From: Alphaproteobacteria bacterium
GTDB taxonomy: Bacteria; Pseudomonadota; Alphaproteobacteria; Caulobacterales; Caulobacteraceae
DNA: 64,000 nucleotides
Assembly: GCA_018821435.1 (NCBI GenBank)
Contig: JAHJME010000009.1
Span: forward strand, 1-64,000
Direction: 5' to 3'
Part shown: piece after piece, positions 16,637 through 25,162 of the stretch
Layout of the letters: every line of letters begins with the position of its first letter
How positions within the stretch are numbered: the first letter of the stretch is position 1
Program-made: the position numbers and the translations under genes
Notes under the pieces: generated by a model
Databases searched by the model: none
The model's input: the letters and a program-made list of their open reading frames with translations, nothing else
Told to the model about the DNA's origin: nothing

Positions 16637-18337
16637 ATGCAGAAGCTGTTCAAGCGCCGCGACGCCGCCGCCGCTGAGCCCCTCCCGGCCATGGAGGAGT
16701 ACGCGGGCGTGCCGTTCTACCGCCGCCGGCGGATGAACCGCTGGGCCAAGGCGGCCGTCTATGTGGGCCTCGGCGTGCTGTGCGTCGCCTACGGCTTCGG
16801 CTTCGCCCGGTTCGCGCCGTTCCTGATGCTGCCGTTCGCGATCCCCATCGCCCTGCTGGCGATCCTGGTGGTCTGGGCGCTTCCATCGGGGGATTACGCG
16901 CCCACGGACGCCCTGCAGCCGCTATTCATCATGTTCTTCGGCTCGATCTTCCTGTGGCCCAGCTATCTGGCGCTCGCGCTGCCTGGGTTGCCATGGATCA
17001 CTTTGCTGCGGCTGACCGGGATGCCGCTGCTCGTGGTCCTGCTGGTATGCCTTTCGGTCTCACCGCAGTTCCGGAAGAACCTGCGCGACATCTTCACCTT
17101 CGACCCGTGGCTCTTCCGCATCGTGATGGGCTTCCTGATCCTTCAGGCGGTGTCGATGCTCTACTCGGTCAACCCCGGGACGGCGGCCAACCGCTACATC
17201 GTCTACACGACCAACTGGACCTCGATCTTCTTCGTCAGTCTGGTCCTCTTCAGCCGCGCCGGTTTCGCGCTGCGCTGGATGCATCTGCTGATGGCGGGGG
17301 CGGCGATGATCTGCCTGCTCGGCGTCTGGGAGTCGCGGGCGCTGCACGTGCTCTGGGCCGCGCACATCCCCTCGATTCTGAAGATCGAGGATGAATCCGT
17401 GCTGCGAACCCTGTCGGGGACCGCGCGCGCGGCGACCGGCAAATATCGGGTCCTCGTCACCTACAGCACACCCTTGGGTCTGTCGGAGTTCCTGGGCCTG
17501 GTCGCGCCTTTCGCGGCGCACATGCTGCTGACCTCGAAGAAGAACGCCCCCAAGATCTTCGCGGGCGTCTACATGCTGGTGGCCTTCTACGTCGTGCTGG
17601 AGACCGACTCCCGCCTGGGGCTGATCTCCAGCATCCTGTCGCTGCTGCTCTACATGCTCTTCTGGGCGCTGCTTCAGTGGCGCCGCAGCAAGGGCAGCAT
17701 CATCGCGCCCGCCATCGTGCTGGCCTACCCCGCGATCTTCTTCGTGGGCGTGGCCTCGACCTTCTTCATCGGCCGGCTACGGGCCAAGGTGTGGGGCAAC
17801 GGCTCGCAGAGCGCCAGCGACCAGAGCCGCGTCGACCAGTGGAACCTGGCGATACCGAAAATGTTCAGCCACCCCCAGGGGCACGGCGTGGGCCAGGCCG
17901 GTTCGGTGCTGAATTATATCGGCTCGGACGGCGTCCCGACCATCGACTCGTACTTCATCAACATGCTGCTGGATTACGGCTTCATCGGCTTCGCGCTGTA
18001 CTTCGGCATGTTCGCCCGGGGCGCCTGGATCGGCGCGCGCTCGATCGTGCGGGGCGATCTGGACCGCGAGCTCCAGCTCCTGCTGCCGCTGTCGATCTGC
18101 CTGATCAACTACATCATCATCAAGTCGGTATTCAGCCAGGACGACAACCACCCGATGGTGTTCATGATGCTTGGGGCGGTCGTGGCGCTGAGCCGACGGG
18201 CCGACATCGCGGCGAAGCTGGCCGGCACGAGCACGTTCGCCTCGCGCCAGCTCAGCCGCTCAGCACGCTTCCAACAACCTCGGCTCCAACCTGCCGCATC
18301 TGGTCTGCGAAGAGAGTCAGGTCCTGGGCGAAACTGA
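16637..18337 (+). CDS. O-antigen ligase/Wzy-like EPS polymerase
   Basis: 566 aa from ATG 16637 behind GAGAAGAAG; a TTG at 16613 would add eight residues. About 11 transmembrane helices. The large periplasmic loop near residues 260-300 and the block DQSRVDQWNLAIPKMFSHPQGHGVGQ (about 395-420) followed by IDSYFINMLLDYGFIGFALY match the Wzy_C/WaaL superfamily. The C-terminal tail (RSARFQQPRLQPAASG...) is basic and Ala/Pro-rich and runs 86 bp into the convergent gene at 18252. It would polymerise or ligate EPS repeat units in the periplasm. HfsC/HfsI fill this role in holdfast synthesis. Confidence 0.8.
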   Translation: MQKLFKRRDAAAAEPLPAMEEYAGVPFYRRRRMNRWAKAAVYVGLGVLCVAYGFGFARFAPFLMLPFAIPIALLAILVVWALPSGDYAPTDALQPLFIMFFGSIFLWPSYLALALPGLPWITLLRLTGMPLLVVLLVCLSVSPQFRKNLRDIFTFDPWLFRIVMGFLILQAVSMLYSVNPGTAANRYIVYTTNWTSIFFVSLVLFSRAGFALRWMHLLMAGAAMICLLGVWESRALHVLWAAHIPSILKIEDESVLRTLSGTARAATGKYRVLVTYSTPLGLSEFLGLVAPFAAHMLLTSKKNAPKIFAGVYMLVAFYVVLETDSRLGLISSILSLLLYMLFWALLQWRRSKGSIIAPAIVLAYPAIFFVGVASTFFIGRLRAKVWGNGSQSASDQSRVDQWNLAIPKMFSHPQGHGVGQAGSVLNYIGSDGVPTIDSYFINMLLDYGFIGFALYFGMFARGAWIGARSIVRGDLDRELQLLLPLSICLINYIIIKSVFSQDDNHPMVFMMLGAVVALSRRADIAAKLAGTSTFASRQLSRSARFQQPRLQPAASGLRRESGPGRN

Positions 18338-18917
18338 TGTGCCGGCCCGCGACCAGCAGGCTGTAGCCCGTCACCCGCGCCACGTGGAACGAGGCCGTCG
18401 AGCGGGTAGCCGCCGGCATATCCACGATTGTGATCTGGAAGCGGCGCAGGCCCCATTCCAACACGTCGTTGAACCGAGGCGTGAAAATCCGTGACTCGCC
18501 GTCGGGCCCCTTGGCGCCGGCGTGCAGAATCGCCAGATCCGGGCCATGCCCGAGGTCCAGCGCGTCCTCGATGTCGACCTCGTCGCGCAGCACCTCGGCC
18601 AGCCCCGGTCCCGTCCACGGCGGGTCGAAGTGGGTATTCAGCGACGAGGCCAGCAGATCGCCGTCGATCAGCAGCGTGTTGACCCCGACCCGGCCCAGGG
18701 CAGCGGCGAGACCCAGGGAAATCGAACTCACGCCTATTCCGTCAGATACGCCGGCGACCGTCAGCCCGCGGCGACCGCGGCCCAAGTGGCGGCGCAAGAT
18801 CTCCTGGGACAGCTGATCGATGGCGTCGATACGGGCCTGCGACGCCGCCATCGGCAGCGCGGTCGCCTCGGCCACGTTCGGGTCCTGAGCCTTCGGGCCC
18901 TTGCGGCCAAATCTCAA
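18252..18917 (-). CDS. BY-kinase-like P-loop protein with degenerate Walker A, copy 2
   Basis: 221 aa, paralogous to the protein at 11173-11886. Shared landmarks are GRGRRGLTVAG before the P-loop position, LLIDGDLLAS as the Walker A' equivalent and ITIVDMPAATRSTAS as the Walker B region. The P-loop itself reads GVSDGIGVSSISLGLA, with valine where lysine is required. There is no tyrosine tail (ends GSVLSG). It is coupled by ATGA to the Wzz-like gene at 18914. Probably a structural or regulatory partner and not an autokinase; this is inference from residue loss. The 3' end overlaps the polymerase gene tail-to-tail by 86 bp. Confidence 0.75.
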   Translation of the reverse strand: MRFGRKGPKAQDPNVAEATALPMAASQARIDAIDQLSQEILRRHLGRGRRGLTVAGVSDGIGVSSISLGLAAALGRVGVNTLLIDGDLLASSLNTHFDPPWTGPGLAEVLRDEVDIEDALDLGHGPDLAILHAGAKGPDGESRIFTPRFNDVLEWGLRRFQITIVDMPAATRSTASFHVARVTGYSLLVAGRHISFAQDLTLFADQMRQVGAEVVGSVLSG

Positions 18918-20290
18918 AGGGCGCCTCCGGCCGCCTTGCGAGCCGCCTCCAGCTTCGGCGCACGGGCCGGCTTGGGCCGCACGGCCTTAGGTGTCCGGAC
19001 TTTCCGCGCGCGGGGCCGCCGTGGCGGCGGCGGCACCGACGCAAGCACAGGAGTCCGCGTCGCGCTCTCAAGATCGCCCGCCGAGCGCACCTTGCGGCCC
19101 AGCAGTTCGGTGAGAAGGGCCAGCATCACGCCCACCCCCGACCCCAGCACCAGCGCGCCGCCGAGGATCAGCGGCGGGTTGGGAAATTCCGGACTGACCG
19201 GGAACGACGTCGCGCCGATCGGCGTGATCCCGACAGCGGTCGCGTCCGCGTCCTGGCGCAGCTTGGCGCTGCGGCCTGTCTCCGAATCGTACTGCAGGCG
19301 CAGGAGATCGATCTCGTCCTGAAGCCGTTGCATCTGAGCCAGGGCGCCGCGCTGGGACACGACGGTGGCCGTCAGTGACCCCAGCTGATTGATCAGCGCC
19401 CGCGCCGAGGCATCGGCCCGGCTCGCGCTCTCACGTTGGAAGTTCCCCTCTTCCTGCGCCGCGGCCACCAGCCCGGCGCGGCGGCGCTGCGCGGCCAGCA
19501 ACGCCGGGTGGTTCGGCCCCAGCGTGCGGCTGAGTTGTGAGATCTCGTAATCGGCCTGCGCCAGATTTTCCGTCGCACGCATCGGGCGGTTCTCGATCGC
19601 CGGCATCGGCCGCGAGGTGATCGAGGCGACATTGCTCAGCATCTCCGAGGCCAGGTCCCGTCCCCGGGCCTGCAGCACGATGCCGGTTTTGTGCTGGAGT
19701 TCGGTCTTCGTCTGTTCGAGCCGCGCCAGGGCCGCCTGTGTCTTCACGGATTGCGCGTCGTACCAGTCGGCCGTCGCCTGCGCGGCGGCGCGGCGGCGCT
19801 CGATGGTGGCGTTGATATAGGCGCGACGCAGGGAGTCGGCGACCGCCTGGGCGTTCTGCGGCACCGTCGAGCGGAACGTGATCTCCAGCACGTTGCTCTC
19901 GGGCTGCAGGTTCGCCGCGGTGGCGGCCATGATCGGCGCGGCCGCCCAGCGGCGGATATCCATGTCACCGCCATCCTTGCGTGTGTCGTACGCCGCCTGG
20001 AACTCCGGGTTCTGCAGCCACCCCAGTTCGTCCACCACGCGGCCGGCCACGTCGTAGTCGCGGATCATCTCGATCTGGGTCCGCACATAGATCGCAGCCG
20101 TGTCCTTGTTCAGCACCTGGCCCGTCACCGGGTCGGGCTTCACGACCTCCAGCATCACCCGGGCGGTCGCGGCATAGCGCGGCGGCAGCGTCTTCCAGAC
20201 GACGACGGCGCCGATGAGGGTGCCGATGAGCGCGGTCAGCACGATGGCTCGCCGCGCCCAGAGGGTCTGAAACACCTTGCCGGCGAACAT
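18914..20290 (-). CDS. Wzz/GumC-like polysaccharide copolymerase, copy 2
   Basis: 458 aa. Same plan as copy 1. It has an N-terminal helix (RRAIVLTALIGTLIGAVVVW), the Wzz block ARVMLEVVKPDPVTGQVLN, and a long periplasmic coiled coil (about 180-345, including QLSRTLGPNHPALLAAQRRR). A second helix follows (LILGGALVLGSGVGVMLALL), then a cytoplasmic tail rich in Arg/Pro/Lys (PPPPRRPRARKVRTPK). The tail is longer and more basic than in copy 1. It may work with the polymerase at 16637, as copy 1 works with the Wza-like exporter, or define a second chain-length class. Transcribed divergently from the amidotransferase gene. Confidence 0.85.
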   Translation of the reverse strand: MFAGKVFQTLWARRAIVLTALIGTLIGAVVVWKTLPPRYAATARVMLEVVKPDPVTGQVLNKDTAAIYVRTQIEMIRDYDVAGRVVDELGWLQNPEFQAAYDTRKDGGDMDIRRWAAAPIMAATAANLQPESNVLEITFRSTVPQNAQAVADSLRRAYINATIERRRAAAQATADWYDAQSVKTQAALARLEQTKTELQHKTGIVLQARGRDLASEMLSNVASITSRPMPAIENRPMRATENLAQADYEISQLSRTLGPNHPALLAAQRRRAGLVAAAQEEGNFQRESASRADASARALINQLGSLTATVVSQRGALAQMQRLQDEIDLLRLQYDSETGRSAKLRQDADATAVGITPIGATSFPVSPEFPNPPLILGGALVLGSGVGVMLALLTELLGRKVRSAGDLESATRTPVLASVPPPPRRPRARKVRTPKAVRPKPARAPKLEAARKAAGGAL

Positions 20291-20564
20291 CTAAGCGGGT
20301 CTCCGAAGCGGGCCTTGCCGTCGCCGGCTGATTTCACCGGTCCAGCCCGAATCGCCCAGCGCCAAGCTGGACGGCGCGGACGAAAACTGGTCCATTCATA
20401 GCCTGCGGTCGAGGCATGCGGGCACTATAAATCGGCCCGTCGCTTAACGATTTCATTAAAGGTTCGGCTGTCCGTCGGAGCCTTCGTATTCTCGGATCCT
20501 CCGGCCCGATGTTTGCAGGTTCGGGCGCGGTGAATCCAATTTTCAGCCAGGGCTGACTCCTAAG

Positions 20565-22490
20565 ATGTGCGGTATCGGCGGACGTGTAGACTTCGATCGG
20601 GGCATCAACCCGCGCGGCATGGCGGCCATGGTCGCCGCGCTGGGGCGCCGGGGACCGGACTCCACCGGGACCTGGGTGCAAGGACCCTGTGGGCTGGCGC
20701 ACACCCGCCTCAGCATCATCGACGTGGCCGGCAGCCCGCAGCCGATGCTGGCGCCGGATCGCGGCGTGGCGTTTGTCTACAATGGCGAAACCTACAACTA
20801 CAAAGCGCTGCGCCAGGAGTTGGAGCAGCTGGGCGAGCGGTTCGCGACCAACGGCGACACTGAGGTCATCATGCGCTGGCTGGCCCGCGGCGGCCCGGCG
20901 GCGCTGCCGAAGTTCGACGCCATGTTCGCGTTCGGCCTATGGGACGAGCGGAGCCAGAAGCTGCTGCTGGGCCGCGACGCCTTGGGCGAGAAGCCCCTGT
21001 TCTACGCCACGCCGACCCCCGGCTCGATCGTCTTCGGCAGCGAGATCAAGGCCATCCTGGCGCACCCGGACGTCGACCAGAACCTCAACATGGACGCCTT
21101 CCGCCAGGCGCTGCGGTTCCGGGCGGTCTATGGCGCCGACACCCTGCACCGGGGCGTCCGGCAGCTGGAACCCGGGACCTATCTCGAATTCGACCGCCAA
21201 GGCCTGCGGATCGGCCGGTTCTTCGATCTGGTCGAAGAGACCGGCAAAGCCCGCGCCGCCCAGCGCGGCAAGAGCGTCGAGACCCTGGTTCGCGAGGGCC
21301 GCGACCTGTTCCTGGAATCAGTCGAGCAGCGACTGATCGCCGATGTTCCGGTGGGCGCCTTCCTGTCGGGCGGCCTCGACTCCAGCCTGATCGTGGCGGC
21401 CATGCGCAAGATCCGCGCGCCCAGCGAGCAGATCCGCACCTATTCCGTCGGCTTCGCCGACGACCCGCACTCCGAACTGCACTTCGCCAGCTTGATGGCC
21501 GAGGCGATCGGTTCTCAGCACCGGGCGATCAACGTGGGCCCCGAGGCCTACATGAAGCGCTTCGCAGAGCTGTCGGCCTGCCGCGACGGCCCGGTCAGCC
21601 AGCCGGCCGACATCGCCATCGCCGAGATGAGCGGCATCGCCAAGCATGACGTGAAGGTGGTGCTGTCGGGCGAAGGCGCCGACGAGGTGTTCGCCGGCTA
21701 TCCCAAATATAGCTTCGCCCGCGCACCCGGCGCGTTGCGTGGCCTGGCCCGGATCCTCGGCTCCGGTAACCTGGCCGGCCTCGCGGGCCTGGCCGGCCTC
21801 GACAGGCGCCGCGCCCTGGTGGCCGCCCGCGCCCTGGCCGAACCGCGCGAGGTGGACCGCCTGGTCCAGTGGTTCAGCTACCTGGACCGCGCCGACCTGC
21901 ACAGGATCCTGCCAGGCCTCGACTGGAGCAGCGCGAACTGGGAGCAGGCGATCGCCAGCCAGTCAAACGCGCTGGCCCGGATCGACGACCCCGACGGCCT
22001 GCTGCGCATGCAGATGCTGGACTGCCTGACCTGGTTGCCCGGCAACATGCTGGAGCGCGGCGACCGGATGACCATGGCCGAGGGCCTGGAAGTCCGCCCG
22101 CCGTTCCTGGACAAGGAGCTGGCCGCCTTCGGCCTCGCCCTGCCCGCCTCGCTGAAGGTGCGCGGCGCGACCGGCAAGTGGATCGTGCGCCAGTGGGCCC
22201 GCGAACTGGTGCCCGACGACATCATCAGCCGCAAGAAGTGGGGCTTCCGCACGCCGCTGAAGGAGTGGTTCCGCGGGCCGATGAAGGACTTCCTGATCGA
22301 CCACGTCTCGGCCAAACACGGCCTCTGCCAGGAATACGCCGACGCCGCCGAGGTCCGGAAGCTGGTAGACGACCATGTCTCGGGCAAGGTCGACGCCGGC
22401 GAGACGCTGTGGACCATCCTGTCGGCGGAGGTCTGGTACCAGAACGTCTATCGCCCTCGCCAGGACGAGGCCCGGGCCGACGCGGCCTAG
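20565..22490 (+). CDS. asnB: AsnB-type glutamine-dependent amidotransferase of the EPS locus
   Basis: 641 aa, start MCGIGG placing the glutaminase nucleophile at Cys2 after Met removal. The Ntn-type glutaminase domain (about 1-215) contains LSIIDVAG and YNGETYNYKALR. The synthetase domain carries the ATP-pyrophosphatase loop GAFLSGGLDSSLIVAA (about 265-280), VVLSGEGADEVFAGYPKY and LEVRPPFLDKEL. Family members make asparagine, but a subgroup in exosortase-type EPS loci amidates something in the polymer pathway, probably uronic acids or peptides. The location here favours that role (inference). Its stop overlaps that of the convergent EEP gene through a shared CTAG. Confidence 0.88.
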   Translation: MCGIGGRVDFDRGINPRGMAAMVAALGRRGPDSTGTWVQGPCGLAHTRLSIIDVAGSPQPMLAPDRGVAFVYNGETYNYKALRQELEQLGERFATNGDTEVIMRWLARGGPAALPKFDAMFAFGLWDERSQKLLLGRDALGEKPLFYATPTPGSIVFGSEIKAILAHPDVDQNLNMDAFRQALRFRAVYGADTLHRGVRQLEPGTYLEFDRQGLRIGRFFDLVEETGKARAAQRGKSVETLVREGRDLFLESVEQRLIADVPVGAFLSGGLDSSLIVAAMRKIRAPSEQIRTYSVGFADDPHSELHFASLMAEAIGSQHRAINVGPEAYMKRFAELSACRDGPVSQPADIAIAEMSGIAKHDVKVVLSGEGADEVFAGYPKYSFARAPGALRGLARILGSGNLAGLAGLAGLDRRRALVAARALAEPREVDRLVQWFSYLDRADLHRILPGLDWSSANWEQAIASQSNALARIDDPDGLLRMQMLDCLTWLPGNMLERGDRMTMAEGLEVRPPFLDKELAAFGLALPASLKVRGATGKWIVRQWARELVPDDIISRKKWGFRTPLKEWFRGPMKDFLIDHVSAKHGLCQEYADAAEVRKLVDDHVSGKVDAGETLWTILSAEVWYQNVYRPRQDEARADAA

Positions 22491-23476
22491 CCTGGGGGCC
22501 GGTTCCGGACGCGCCGCAGCGTCACCACCACCGGATAGTGGTCCGAGCCCAGCTTCGGTCCACGCTCGACCTTCACCGTCGCCCAGTCGCGGCCGGCGAA
22601 CACGTGGTCGATGGGCAGGACGGGGAACGGGAAGCCCAGCTTGTTATGGCTGACCGCCTCGGCGGGCCAAGTCGCCAGCGCCCGGGTCCGTCGCACCAGG
22701 CTCAGCGCGGCCTCCTCCCGCCGCAGCGCCGCCGACCAGGGCGTCGAGTTGAAGTCGCCGACCAGGATGTTCCCCGCGGCCGGGGTCCGGGCCGCCATCT
22801 CCCGCAGGTCCGCCACCTCCTGCGCCACCCGCGCGGTCCGGGTGGGCCGCCCACGGTGCACCGCCAGGATCGTATAGGCGCCGCGCCGGTCCTGGAACCT
22901 GGCGGCCGCCACGCGCCGCACGATACGCCAGTCGCTGGTTGGGCTGTTGCTCCAGACCGGCTTCTCTTTGGTGAAAATCGCCATGCCGCAGATGCCGCAG
23001 CTGGGGATGTAGCCCAGCGCCTCCAGTTGGCCGCCAAAGCCCGGCGCCTCCTCCATCACCACGACGTCGGCGTTCTGCGCGATGATCCAGGCGCGGATCG
23101 GCCCGTATCGGGTGTTTCCATCCAGGGCGTTGAACTGGATGATCTTGAGGTCGTCAGGCTGCGGCGCGCCGGAGGCCGGCAGGTCGTCGTAGAGATAGGC
23201 GGGCAGCATCAGCCGCCCACAGGCGACCACGCCCAGCGTCAGGGCCAGCAGCGCCGCCACGACCTGGAACCGCGTCGGCCGCAGGACCAGCGCCGGAACC
23301 GCCGCCAGGACGCCGACGGCGAGGAACGGCACGAAATGCGTCAGCAGATCCAGCTTCGGAACGTAAGGACCCGCGAAGGCGCCCAACGCCGCGAACCCCG
23401 CCGCGGCCCCGGCCCCAAGGATCAGCACCCAGACAAAAAGCCTTCGAACGACCGTCACGACACCCTCTGCGGCCAT
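22487..23476 (-). CDS. Membrane-anchored EEP (endonuclease/exonuclease/phosphatase) family protein, copy 1
   Basis: 329 aa from ATG 23476; GTG 23509 and GTG 23458 are alternatives, the latter with GAGGG upstream. Three hydrophobic helices occupy about residues 8-95. The EEP domain follows: LKIIQFNALDGN, DVVVMEEAPG, ILVGDFNSTPW (GDFN metal/catalytic motif), LPIDHVFAGRDW and KLGSDHYPVVVTL (SDH catalytic histidine). Members cleave phosphodiesters or phosphates; the topology puts the catalytic domain outside the cytoplasm, or at least on the membrane. It lies inside the EPS locus between the amidotransferase and ATPase genes. A close paralogue is at 31680-32645. Substrate unknown. Confidence 0.8.
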   Translation of the reverse strand: MAAEGVVTVVRRLFVWVLILGAGAAAGFAALGAFAGPYVPKLDLLTHFVPFLAVGVLAAVPALVLRPTRFQVVAALLALTLGVVACGRLMLPAYLYDDLPASGAPQPDDLKIIQFNALDGNTRYGPIRAWIIAQNADVVVMEEAPGFGGQLEALGYIPSCGICGMAIFTKEKPVWSNSPTSDWRIVRRVAAARFQDRRGAYTILAVHRGRPTRTARVAQEVADLREMAARTPAAGNILVGDFNSTPWSAALRREEAALSLVRRTRALATWPAEAVSHNKLGFPFPVLPIDHVFAGRDWATVKVERGPKLGSDHYPVVVTLRRVRNRPPG

Positions 23477-23638
23477 CTGCCCATCACGCCGGGAGCGTCC
23501 GCGTGTCACAACGCTGCGTACCTTGGCAATTAATCAAACTGTAGGGCGCGGCGCCCGATAGTTGGAATCGGAAACGTTTGCCCTAAAACAGCCCGACGGC
23601 GTTATCACCATGACGCTCGCCTCGGCTGGACCGGGCGT

Positions 23639-25048
23639 ATGGAGGCGTTCTTGAGCTTGCTCGGCAAGGTGACATCGATTTTCAAGCGCCGCCCCGCGCC
23701 TGCGAGGAGCGCCACGGTCGGCGCACGCCAGGCGCAGCCGACAAGCGTTCCAGCCTTCCTCGAGTCCCGTCGTGACCGCAGCGAAGGTGTGCTGCCGCGC
23801 TTCCAGACCATGGCGAGCGACCAGCCTTACGCCGGCGGCGGCGACAAGATGGCCAGCTTCCGCTCGCGCCTGCGCCAGGCCTTCACCCCGTCGCACCCCG
23901 TGGCTGACGGGCGGATGTTCTCGGGCCGCCAGGCCCTGCTGCGCACCATCATCGGCGCGATCGAGAACCAGCGTCTGCACGTGGTGCTGTATGGTGAGCG
24001 CGGGATCGGCAAGACCTCGCTGCTGCACATGCTGCGCTCGGCGGCCGGCGATGCGCGCTACCTCGTCGTCTACACTTCGTGCGGCGCGCTCTCCTCGTTC
24101 GACGAGATCTTCCGCGGCGCGGCGGCCGATATTCCGCTGCTGTATCACTCGGGCTTCGCGCCCAACGAATCCGAGGCCGAGCGCGGCTCGTCGCTGCTGG
24201 ACCTTCTGCCCACCACCCAGATTTCGCCCCGCGTGTTCGGCGACCTCTGCGCCAAGCTGACCGGCACCCGCGTGCTGATCATCCTGGACGAGTTCGACCA
24301 GTGCGAATCGGCCGCCTTCCGGCGTGACATCGCCGAGCTGATCAAGACGCTCTCGGACCGCCTGGGCCGGGTCCAACTGGTGCTGTCGGGCGTCGCCGGC
24401 GACTTGTCCGACCTCGTCGAGCACATCCCGTCGATCCGCCGCAACATCTTCGCCCAGCACGTGGAGAAGATGAGCGACGCCGAGATCGCCTCGATCGTCG
24501 CCAACGGCGAACGGGAGACGACCATGACCTTCGAGCCCACGGCCACCGCGTTCGTGGTGGCGGCCTCGCGGGGGTCGCCTTACCTCGCCAACCTGATCTG
24601 CCACCACGCCGGCCACACCGCCCTGAACCAGCAGCGCACGACGGTGAAACCCGCCGACGTCGCCCATGCGGTGGAACAGGCGGTCGACGAATTCGCCAGC
24701 CGCGTGTCCAAGCCCCTGGTGGCGCGTGTCGCGCGGATCATGGAAGGCAACGGCAGCGCCATCGCCGCGGCGGCCCGGGCCGCCCTGGCGGCCGATGGCA
24801 CCTTCACGCTGCAGGAACTGGTCACCGAGCAGGACCTGGACGCCAAGCGTGCCCAACAGGTCATCCAGCTCCTCGTCGCCGAGGGGCTGCTGCGGGAAAT
24901 CCAGAACGACGACACCGCCAACTACCGGTTCCTGGACGACGGCCTGCCCGCGTTCATCTGGATGTCCTGGGCCCGCGATGGCCTGGAAGCCATCCCGACC
25001 GCGCCGCCCAGCGTGCGCAAGACCACCTCAACCGGCGCTTCGGCCTAA
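23639..25048 (+). CDS. AAA/STAND-like ATPase of the EPS locus
   Basis: 469 aa. The N-terminal 70 residues look disordered and basic (STVGARQAQPTS). Then comes a P-loop ATPase: RMFSGRQALLRTIIGAI, Walker A YGERGIGKTSLLHML (about 118-132), Walker B VLIILDEFDQCE (about 211-222), and a sensor region VLSGVAGDLSDLVEH. The C-terminus (370-450) looks like winged-helix (FTLQELVTEQDLDAKRAQQVIQLLVAEGLLREI). Architecture resembles archaeal-type ATPases and Orc/Cdc6-like STAND proteins. EPS loci with exosortases often carry an ATPase of this superfamily, so it may be the counterpart. Function unproven. Ends before a hairpin terminator. Confidence 0.75.
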   Translation: MEAFLSLLGKVTSIFKRRPAPARSATVGARQAQPTSVPAFLESRRDRSEGVLPRFQTMASDQPYAGGGDKMASFRSRLRQAFTPSHPVADGRMFSGRQALLRTIIGAIENQRLHVVLYGERGIGKTSLLHMLRSAAGDARYLVVYTSCGALSSFDEIFRGAAADIPLLYHSGFAPNESEAERGSSLLDLLPTTQISPRVFGDLCAKLTGTRVLIILDEFDQCESAAFRRDIAELIKTLSDRLGRVQLVLSGVAGDLSDLVEHIPSIRRNIFAQHVEKMSDAEIASIVANGERETTMTFEPTATAFVVAASRGSPYLANLICHHAGHTALNQQRTTVKPADVAHAVEQAVDEFASRVSKPLVARVARIMEGNGSAIAAAARAALAADGTFTLQELVTEQDLDAKRAQQVIQLLVAEGLLREIQNDDTANYRFLDDGLPAFIWMSWARDGLEAIPTAPPSVRKTTSTGASA

Positions 25049-25057
25049 CGCCAGAAC

Positions 25058-25086
25058 GAAAAAAGACGGAGGCCGAGGCCTCCGTC
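25058..25086 (-). terminator. Rho-independent terminator after the EpsD-like gene
   Basis: Perfect 10-bp stem GACGGAGGCC (25065-25074), loop GA (75-76) and GGCCTCCGTC (25077-25086). On the minus strand the stem is followed by CTTTTTTCG, giving a six-base U-run, so it ends the transcript of the EpsD-like gene at 25163-26062. On the plus strand the following bases TCCATTTCG are weaker but could help to stop the ATPase transcript. Confidence 0.8.
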
Positions 25087-25162
25087 TCCATTTCGATCCC
25101 GACATTCAGCTTCCTGCGGGTTCAGGCCTCTCGACCTGAACCCCGGAAGCCGTGCGCGTCGC

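Noticed and set aside
20444..20459. TTAA-N8-TTAA upstream of the amidotransferase gene
   Set aside because: The spacer is 8 and not the 7 bases of a CtrA box; kept only as an AT-rich patch of the divergent promoter region.
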